Origin: Rhyacichthys aspro
Lineage: Eukaryota > Chordata > Actinopteri > Gobiiformes > Rhyacichthyidae
Direction of reading: 5' to 3'
DNA: 64,000 nucleotides
NCBI GenBank assembly: GCA_036850595.1
Contig: CM072165.1
Coordinates: 8,752,109-8,816,108 of the forward strand
Translations under genes and position numbers: made by a program
In this document: positions 61,801 to 64,000 of the stretch, in pieces
Layout of the letters: each line of letters begins with the position of its first letter
Numbering within the stretch: position 1 is the first letter of the stretch
Notes under the pieces: generated by a model
Seen by the model: the letters and a program-made list of their open reading frames with translations, nothing else
What the model was told of the DNA's origin: nothing
Databases searched by the model: none

Positions 61801-62954
61801 CAGCTGATAAAATAAATAGTTTAATATCAAAGCCCATGTCTGTGCCAACTGTACCCAACTCACACAGTTGGCCCACATCTCCGGAAAAAAACAAACAAAA
61901 AACAGGTCACCTAGAAGAGAAAATAAGAAGGCATCTTAAAGAGAAATGAGGCCAAGCTTATGACTGTGTGCTAAATTTGCAGAGCTATTTTGACGACAGA
62001 AAAATATCAGCACTCACCAATTATTAATAAGGTCACTGTCAAGTTGGGGGCAATAAATAGTTACCAGTCAGTTTTAATCTAAAAATGTGACTGTGCTGGT
62101 TACTAAAGCTATTGCTGTCACAAGAACCAAGCAGTCTATAATAATCTATGAAAATAAATGATTTAACATGTTCCAGTGTCGCCATATTTGATCTACACCC
62201 AGCTGCAGGCGTTACTCTAACTTTGAGCATCTGGGGAGAAGAAGTGTCCCTGCCAAACCCATACAATAGTCGCAATGTGCGCAGGGCGGGGCCGTGGGAT
62301 CAACGCTACCCTTGGAGAGCTGCCTGGCTTACGGGATACGGAGCAACCCAGCGACTGCTAATTCCCCGCGGAGCGCCCAGATCCCTCTTGTTCTGACGTT
62401 AAAGGAGGGGCATTCAGTCCAAATCGGTTCGGGACGCCATCATTCGCATGACAAATAGCCATTAAGCTCAACCAATCATGAGCCCAATAGCGATGAATGC
62501 GCACACTATGACATAAAATGAGAGACGTTTCACTAATTAAAGCTCGAGCTCGCTGCTGGATGTTGTCAGCAGGCTATTATCAGGACTAAACACACACACA
62601 CACAAGTTTTTTTTCCTCCTTCTCCAATCTTCTTTGCCACTCGCATAACTTCAACAAAGAAATTGTTCTCAGAAAATGATAATGATGTTAAAAAAGTTGG
62701 AATAAACTGTCTTTTCTCCACCCAGAGCTGGGGGAAATTCACTGTCAGGCTTTCTTCTGCAGCATTAGCTCCATAAATACTGGCTGACTGACTCCACGTA
62801 TAATCTTGTAAGCCAAGTGCTATATTTAAGGCTTAAAAGTTGGTGAGCTTGTGTGTTTTTGTGCCATTTCCCACAGGTCAACGAAGAGCAGGTGCAACAG
62901 ATGGAGAGAGAGAACAGTTTCATCACACGCTGGAACGACAAGAAGGACACCACA
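7084..62954 (+). CDS. arap2: arap2, Arf-GAP with Rho-GAP, ANK repeat and PH domains 2 (23 exons, 3' end missing)
   Basis: The 23 coding exons total 3831 nt (1277 codons) with no frame break. Domains in order: SAM about 6-65; linker with RHRPVPEIP and a Lys-rich tract (327-345); PH1 about 439-527; PH2 about 549-635; Arf-GAP about 640-770 with a CX2CX16CX2C finger and Arg684; ankyrin region about 771-828; PH3 about 850-953; PH4 about 965-1065; Rho-GAP about 1085-1255. Human ARAP2 has about 1704 residues, so roughly the last quarter (Ras-associating domain, PH5) is missing at the right edge. ARAP2 rather than ARAP1/3 is shown by the inactive Rho-GAP finger (YQ, not YR), ISPYACFYGA, FSGADVMCATGDP and ENSFITRW. 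The family is PtdInsP3-dependent: ARAP2 acts as an Arf6 GAP, binds RhoA-GTP and affects focal adhesions. Those roles are known from mammals, not shown here. Confidence 0.95.
8111..8193 (+). CDS. arap2: arap2 coding exon 2 (residues 261-288)
   Basis: The acceptor is CTTCCTCCTCAG and the donor AAAG|GTACAC. It encodes a polar linker (SAPLTQATSPEHL...). It is accepted because it bridges exons 1 and 3 in frame (phases 2 to 1) with good splice sites. The sequence itself has little homology signal. Confidence 0.72.
8194..10797 (+). other. arap2 intron after exon 2
   Basis: A 2.6-kb GT-AG intron. It has a T/A-rich low-complexity run at about 8466-8498 (T runs broken by single A). Otherwise it is unremarkable, with no second coding signal on either strand. 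Confidence 0.6.
10798..10874 (+). CDS. arap2: arap2 coding exon 3 (residues 289-314)
   Basis: The acceptor is GTCCTTTACAG and the donor CCG|GTAAGG. It encodes VPYGETFLYN, matching the FPYGETFLF motif remembered from mammalian ARAP2. It ends in phase 0. Confidence 0.88.
11185..11249 (+). CDS. arap2: arap2 coding exon 4, basic linker (residues 315-335)
   Basis: The acceptor is GCTTTCTAG and the donor AAG|GTATGT. It encodes a Lys-rich segment (KDKKKPKKL) that continues into exon 5. Such a tract could contact membranes or act as a nuclear localisation signal; neither is demonstrated. Frame continuity supports it. Confidence 0.78.
11333..11674 (+). CDS. arap2: arap2 coding exon 5: linker and start of PH1 (residues 336-449)
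   Basis: The acceptor is TTGTCATAG and the donor GGG|GTAGGT. It contains DDYSTVEEC and SPYACFYGAPK, then the first PH1 strand KAGWLDKLSPQG. All three phrases are landmarks of ARAP2. The preceding intron is only 83 bp. Confidence 0.93.
11675..12186 (+). other. arap2 intron after exon 5
   Basis: A 512-bp GT-AG intron splitting PH1. I see no repeat, exon or clear regulatory motif in it. Confidence 0.6.
12187..12256 (+). CDS. arap2: arap2 coding exon 6: PH1 strands (residues 450-473)
   Basis: The acceptor is TTTTCTTTGCAG and the donor AAG|GTAAGT. It encodes QRRWVRFDGEWLAYYNNEK, the second and third PH strands with the basic residues usual for phosphoinositide binding. It ends in phase 0 before a 5.7-kb intron. 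Confidence 0.94.
12257..17959 (+). other. arap2 intron after exon 6 (5.7 kb)
   Basis: It contains an (AG)9 microsatellite at 12681-12698, short TG runs near 13233 and 13564, a purine-rich stretch at about 14550-14640, and AT-rich sequence at 15090-15170. No coding exon fits between the two PH1 exons, which join directly in frame. Confidence 0.6.
12681..12698. repeat. (AG)n microsatellite
   Basis: Nine perfect AG units in the arap2 intron after exon 6. Confidence 0.9.
17960..18080 (+). CDS. arap2: arap2 coding exon 7: PH1 core (residues 474-513)
   Basis: The acceptor is TTTCTATTTCTAG and the donor GAAG|GTACGA. It encodes EMYSKGMILASAIRQV and DNKFEVITSFRTFIFRA, collinear with mammalian ARAP2 PH1. 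Confidence 0.95.
19860..20560. repeat. Purine-rich (GA) low-complexity tract
   Basis: The plus strand is dominated by G and A with GAGAGA, GGAAGG and AGGAGG words, broken by a short normal stretch around 20250-20340. This produces overlapping chance frames on both strands. Confidence 0.6.
22959..22975. repeat. Poly(T) run, 17 bases
   Basis: A homopolymer in the arap2 intron after exon 7. It could be the reverse-oriented tail of an old retroposon, but no flanking element body is recognised. Confidence 0.8.
23771..23784. repeat. CTGT tetranucleotide repeat in the exon 8 polypyrimidine tract
   Basis: Short (CTGT)n within the pyrimidine-rich stretch just before the exon 8 acceptor at 23809; it probably serves as part of the 3' splice signal. 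Confidence 0.7.
23810..24003 (+). CDS. arap2: arap2 coding exon 8: end of PH1, start of PH2 (residues 514-578)
   Basis: The acceptor is TGTGTTCGCAG, preceded by a CTGT-rich pyrimidine tract; the donor is CAG|GTACTT. The C-terminal PH1 helix (ERQEWMETLQ, with the invariant Trp519) is followed by a Ser-rich link and then the PH2 start KHGLLELRGYKGRV. The exon is markedly GC-richer than its surroundings. Confidence 0.94.
24004..29466 (+). other. arap2 intron after exon 8 (5.5 kb)
   Basis: Mostly AT-rich unique sequence with a GA-rich patch at about 25855-26110. No internal exon is supported because exons 8 and 9 join in frame within PH2. Confidence 0.6.
29467..29573 (+). CDS. arap2: arap2 coding exon 9: PH2 middle (residues 579-613)
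   Basis: The acceptor is TTGACTGTCCAG and the donor TTTG|GTATGT. It encodes DYKAGLAIAEVEL and RGFEINTPFKNF, the middle strands of PH2. Two bases carry over and form Cys614 with exon 10. Confidence 0.93.
29574..32833 (+). other. arap2 intron after exon 9 (3.3 kb)
   Basis: It contains a paired homeodomain-like site at 30340-30353 and a TG microsatellite that ends 19 bp before exon 10. No coding signal is seen. Confidence 0.6.
32782..32814. repeat. (TG)n microsatellite next to the exon 10 acceptor
   Basis: About 16 TG/CG units ending 19 bp before the acceptor of exon 10. It occupies the place where a polypyrimidine tract would normally be. Confidence 0.88.
32834..33033 (+). CDS. arap2: arap2 coding exon 10: PH2 end and Arf-GAP zinc finger (residues 614-680)
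   Basis: The acceptor is ATTGTTGCAG, directly after a TG microsatellite; the donor is GCAG|GTAAAG. The PH2 helix (EREKEEWIEAVQ) runs into SDYEVAEKIWFNEANRSC. The CX2CX16CX2C zinc finger uses Cys656, Cys659, Cys676 and Cys679, all present as required for an active Arf-GAP fold. Confidence 0.97.
33034..36093 (+). other. arap2 intron after exon 10 (3.1 kb)
   Basis: It contains an X-box-like palindrome at 34401-34414 and a TAAT-rich segment at about 35740-35815. Exons 10 and 11 join in frame inside the Arf-GAP domain, so no extra exon is expected. Confidence 0.6.
34401..34414. promoter_or_regulatory. X-box-like RFX motif in intron 10
   Basis: The sequence GTTGCCATGGCGAC read on the minus strand (GTCGCCATGGCAAC) fits GTNRCC-N2-RGYAAC completely. 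It is intronic, so a distal enhancer role is possible but unproven. Confidence 0.35.
36094..36179 (+). CDS. arap2: arap2 coding exon 11: Arf-GAP catalytic arginine (residues 681-709)
   Basis: The acceptor is CTTGTTTTTCAG and the donor GAG|GTAGGA. It encodes GQHRSLG with catalytic Arg684, then SKVRSLKLD and IWSNELVE, standard Arf-GAP motifs. The following intron is only 86 bp. Confidence 0.96.
36266..36448 (+). CDS. arap2: arap2 coding exon 12: Arf-GAP C-terminal part (residues 710-770)
   Basis: The acceptor is TTACCCCCACAG and the donor CAG|GTATAA. It encodes GNKNANRFWAANLP, the conserved GN.xAN.FW motif, then FIRRKYRERKYCR. Length is 61 codons, phase 0 at both ends. Confidence 0.96.
36449..39225 (+). 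other. arap2 intron after exon 12 (2.8 kb)
   Basis: AT-rich unique sequence. I see no coding exon, RNA gene or recognisable element. Confidence 0.6.
39226..39400 (+). CDS. arap2: arap2 coding exon 13: ankyrin region (residues 771-828)
   Basis: The acceptor is TTTGTTTGTCCAG and the donor TCTG|GTAAGC. It encodes LVFSGADVMCATGDP and STPYLLAQRAGQKLQMEFL, an ankyrin-type helix pair almost identical to ARAP2 of mammals. Confidence 0.96.
39401..45103 (+). other. arap2 intron after exon 13 (5.7 kb)
   Basis: It contains a near-consensus X-box at 40248-40261 and an octamer ATTTGCAT at 42113-42120 in a GC-richer block. Otherwise it is AT-rich. No supported coding exon. Confidence 0.6.
45104..45229 (+). 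CDS. arap2: arap2 coding exon 14: linker and PH3 start (residues 829-870)
   Basis: The acceptor is TTTCACTTTACAG and the donor GACG|GTGAGC. It encodes a short variable linker followed by DGYLYISSGTGKATLDRQRRD, where PH3 begins. It joins to exon 15 (MMRRWCTLE) in frame. Confidence 0.9.
47566..47580. repeat. (TA)n microsatellite
   Basis: About seven TA units in the arap2 intron after exon 14. Confidence 0.8.
50056..50245 (+). other. Candidate cryptic or poison exon in intron 14
   Basis: The sequence is bounded by an acceptor-like GTGTCTTACAG and a donor-like ATCA|GTGAGT, and is open in the arap2 frame across all 190 bases. Including it would shift exon 15 out of frame and reach a stop within that exon. 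The encoded residues match no part of ARAP2 that I know. It may be a chance open stretch. Confidence 0.3.
50284..50299. repeat. (CATC)n short tandem repeat
   Basis: About four CATC units just after the candidate cryptic exon. Confidence 0.7.
50975..51119 (+). CDS. arap2: arap2 coding exon 15: PH3 strands (residues 871-918)
   Basis: The acceptor is GTGTGTTTCAG and the donor CTGG|GTGCGA. It encodes RRWCTLEAGFLSYYESERN and VTEVVSLAVNKTE. The donor is weaker than the others, but frame and homology to exon 16 fix it. Confidence 0.93.
53040..53440. promoter_or_regulatory. Intragenic CpG-rich island
   Basis: Dense CpG dinucleotides and high GC content, in contrast to the AT-rich flanks. It does not overlap an exon. 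It could be an orphan CpG island, alternative promoter or enhancer; nothing in the sequence decides which. Confidence 0.5.
53491..53514. repeat. (TG)12 microsatellite
   Basis: Twelve perfect TG units just downstream of the CpG-rich island in the intron after exon 15. Confidence 0.92.
54197..54299 (+). CDS. arap2: arap2 coding exon 16: PH3 end (residues 919-953)
   Basis: The acceptor is TTCTTTTGCAG and the donor AAAG|GTCACA. It encodes FTVELYLRTERLVIFGAE and the PH3 C-terminal helix HDWVLALTK with the conserved Trp. It ends in phase 0. Confidence 0.94.
54300..54790 (+). other. arap2 intron after exon 16
   Basis: A 491-bp GT-AG intron containing a 21-base poly(T) run at 54528-54548. Nothing else is recognised. 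Confidence 0.65.
54528..54548. repeat. Poly(T) run, 21 bases
   Basis: A homopolymer about 240 bp before the exon 17 acceptor. Confidence 0.9.
54791..54989 (+). CDS. arap2: arap2 coding exon 17: PH4 (residues 954-1019)
   Basis: The acceptor is TTTTTGTTTGCAG and the donor CTCA|GTAAGG. It encodes ELIGQLYYKEGHDLYHW, LGWFVLDGSALHF and LQLKQLQEL, matching ARAP2 PH4. A run of acidic residues (EEEED) follows the third strand. Confidence 0.95.
54990..58465 (+). other. arap2 intron after exon 17 (3.5 kb)
   Basis: AT-rich unique sequence with no supported exon, RNA gene or repeat family that I can name. Confidence 0.6.
58466..58529 (+). CDS. arap2: arap2 coding exon 18: PH4 (residues 1020-1040)
   Basis: The acceptor is CTCTTTCCCCAG and the donor GAAG|GTATGT. 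It encodes HAEGEDKIQVLLMVEGR, a short PH4 strand pair; it joins exons 17 and 19 in frame. Confidence 0.91.
58530..59350 (+). other. arap2 intron after exon 18
   Basis: An 821-bp GT-AG intron. It has an A-run near its start and nothing else of note. Confidence 0.6.
59351..59514 (+). CDS. arap2: arap2 coding exon 19: PH4 end and Rho-GAP start (residues 1041-1095)
   Basis: The acceptor is TTTCTTTGATAG and the donor TATG|GTGAGT. It encodes TVYIHGFNKMDFTLWHSAI (PH4 helix), AAGTDGKAL, and then GVPIILDSCIAFVTQY, the first Rho-GAP helix. Confidence 0.95.
59515..59929 (+). other. arap2 intron after exon 19
   Basis: A 415-bp GT-AG intron lying just before the Rho-GAP finger-loop exon. It has a very short TA run near 59570; nothing else is seen. 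Confidence 0.6.
59930..60142 (+). CDS. arap2: arap2 coding exon 20: Rho-GAP finger loop (residues 1096-1166)
   Basis: The acceptor is CTGAGCCAG and the donor CTGG|GTATGG. The loop reads GLCREGVYQRPGD. Active ARAP1/3 have YRKCG here; Gln1104 takes the place of the catalytic arginine, as in mammalian ARAP2. Downstream LEDVTGTLKSFLSHAEDALL keeps the conserved Lys. The domain is probably a Rho-binding, non-catalytic module. Confidence 0.96.
60285..60390 (+). CDS. arap2: arap2 coding exon 21: Rho-GAP (residues 1167-1201)
   Basis: The acceptor is TGTGGCTTGCAG and the donor ATAG|GTAGTT. It encodes KKYSTFIESLPKINRSTLEA and LLQHLYR, the central Rho-GAP helices with the conserved LP.xN motif. Confidence 0.95.
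60391..61362 (+). other. arap2 intron after exon 21
   Basis: A 972-bp GT-AG intron. The segment at about 60640-60780 is more CpG-rich than its surroundings. No coding exon is supported. Confidence 0.6.
61363..61510 (+). CDS. arap2: arap2 coding exon 22: Rho-GAP C-terminal helices (residues 1202-1251)
   Basis: The acceptor is GTCTTTCATCCAG and the donor GGT|GTAAGC (phase 0). It encodes NQMPSKKLASVFSSCLFQT and VVQDLINNYITLFG. The usual N in 'M..HNLA.VF' is Lys1216, a second substitution at a normally conserved GAP position. SSCLFQT is ARAP2-specific. Confidence 0.95.
61511..62876 (+). other. arap2 intron after exon 22
   Basis: A 1.4-kb GT-AG intron. Its middle (about 62270-62560) is CpG-rich with GC-box and CCAAT motifs, described separately. 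Nothing coding is seen. Confidence 0.6.
62270..62560. promoter_or_regulatory. CpG-rich GC-box/CCAAT segment in intron 22
   Basis: It contains GGGCGGGGC (about 62284-62292), many CpGs, and two CCAAT-type motifs in ACCAATCATGAGCCCAATAG (about 62470-62490). This combination resembles a promoter or enhancer core inside arap2. No start site or downstream first exon could be assigned. Confidence 0.4.
62877..62954 (+). CDS. arap2: arap2 coding exon 23 (residues 1252-1277), last exon in window
   Basis: The acceptor is TTTCCCACAG and the donor ACA|GTAAGT, 26 codons in phase 0. It encodes VNEEQVQQMERENSFITRW, matching the ARAP2 segment just before the Ras-associating domain. No later ARAP2 exon was found before position 64000. 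Confidence 0.93.
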
Positions 62955-63769
62955 GTAAGTCGGCCGCACAAGCTAAATGGAAATCACCGCTGGTGTTCTG
63001 TTTGTTTGTGTGTGCGTGTATTGATTTACCTGCGTGTGTCAGGGTCTCTCAAATCAGGAATTCATTTGTACCGGTTCCCTGTTTTTCTAGTGAAAAGAAG
63101 GGAGGTGAGGGGAACAGGGGGATAAGGCTACAGCAGAGAAGGCAGGTCCAGGCGGGTGAGGAAAAAAAGGGCTTTGTTCTTGTTAACCTTTACCGCAGGT
63201 ACTTTATGCCTGGATGCCTCTGCACAGAAAAACATTTGGTCCAGATAACTGAAAAAAATAAATAGCATGCAGCCGCAGTTGTCCAAATCTAAAATAAAGT
63301 TGTTGGCCGACCTGTTTCCACTCTCTCTCCTTCTTTCTTCTACCTCGTCCGTAGCCTTTCACGACATGTCCGCCGCTGAGGGGCATGGGGGTTACTCAGT
63401 GGAAAGCCGGCACTATTATGAAACTGTTGGAGGTGAAAATTGGGACAACATTTCACTTATGGACTCAAATCAACAAGGGGTTTCGCCTGCAAAAGTGCGA
63501 GTATAAAAGTTCGGCTTAAAGTTATACTACATTCAGTGATTTAGTGCAATTACAGGCAGCACGAAGTAGCTGTGTTCATTTAGATGTTAGATTAAAGGCG
63601 CTCATTTTAAGAATGATTTCAAATGTGGAAATGATTGTCTAGAGTCTACAAGATCTTTGCTGTGTTGTTTTTGAAAATTCGGAAAGAAAGGAAGAAAGAA
63701 ATACTCTTTTCAGATTGCAGTATGTTGCAGTTTGTCATATCTTTCCAAGTGATGTTTGTAGGAGAATTG
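62955..63769 (+). other. arap2 intron after exon 23 (partial)
   Basis: Intronic sequence after the last recognised donor. I searched it for the next ARAP2 segment (the conserved GDL.IEVY start of the Ras-associating domain) and did not find it. Confidence 0.6.
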
Positions 63770-64000
63770 TGTTACTGCCTTAGAGCTTCGAAGTATTGGA
63801 CCACATAAAGGACTGAAGAGAGTCTGGATGTCTTAAGCAGGAGAAGTTTATTACCATCACATACAGGCCCGGAGACAGTTGAACAGTCAACACAGCGTAG
63901 TATTGAACATTCAAGTCTGGCTATGCTTTCATTGGTCAGAGTTTATAATACCTCGTAGAAGGTCAATTACGCAACCAATACAATAACAAAGAGTTGATAT
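63770..64000 (-). mobile_element. Possible LTR fragment at the right edge
   Basis: Read on the minus strand it shows a TATAAA (63947-63942), then about 90 bp later an AATAAA polyadenylation signal (63852-63847), and ends in ...AACA at 63770, as an LTR 3' end would. A CCAAT lies between them in an unusual order. The other end and any internal region are outside the window, and no target duplication can be checked. A unique intronic sequence with chance motifs is the alternative. Confidence 0.33.

Noticed and set aside
63267..63506. Open frame near the right edge considered as the next arap2 exon
   Set aside because: It shows none of the Ras-associating domain start expected after exon 23, and its sequence has no ARAP2 similarity.

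Overview
The window is a piece of a vertebrate nuclear genome, almost certainly a ray-finned (teleost) fish. Short exons with GT-AG junctions sit in AT-rich introns that carry dinucleotide microsatellites. The predicted proteins follow mammalian ARAP2 and DTHD1 closely, but the introns are far shorter than in mammals. Two protein-coding genes account for every convincing coding signal. There are no bacterial-type operons, CRISPR arrays or rRNA genes, and no convincing tRNA gene.

Left part (1 to 3544, minus strand): the 5' half of dthd1 (death domain-containing protein 1). Five coding exons join without a frame break to give about 534 residues. They comprise an N-terminal region with a possible coiled coil, a ZU5-like domain and the start of a second ZU5-like segment. 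The death-domain end lies off the left edge. A degenerate hAT-like repeat with a 21-bp minisatellite sits in intron 3.

Middle left (3545 to 7053): the shared divergent promoter interval. It holds a consensus RFX X-box 130 bp upstream of the dthd1 start codon, a CpG-rich block near 4990-5390 that probably carries the arap2 transcription start and non-coding first exon, and a 5' UTR intron.

Remainder (7084 to 62954, plus strand): arap2, encoding the Arf-GAP/Rho-GAP-domain, ankyrin-repeat and PH-domain protein 2. I joined 23 coding exons by hand. Every intron is GT-AG, every junction keeps frame, and the total is 3831 nt = 1277 codons. Domain order is SAM, linker, PH1, PH2, Arf-GAP (zinc finger C656/C659/C676/C679, arginine R684), ankyrin region, PH3, PH4 and Rho-GAP. 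The Ras-associating domain, the last PH domain and the 3' UTR lie off the right edge. The Rho-GAP arginine finger is replaced by Gln1104, as in mammalian ARAP2, and the conserved GAP-domain Asn also appears lost (Lys1216). The domain is therefore more likely a Rho-binding module than an active GAP, while the Arf-GAP looks intact.

The introns hold microsatellites, purine-rich tracts, CpG-rich islands (near 53040-53440 and 62270-62560), RFX-like and homeodomain-like sites, one possible poison exon (50056-50245), and a possible LTR fragment at the right edge (63770-64000). I found no new multi-gene system. The observations most worth checking are the dthd1 X-box, the Rho-GAP substitutions, the candidate poison exon and the TG repeat that abuts the exon 10 acceptor. 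Residue numbers refer to my hand-joined models.
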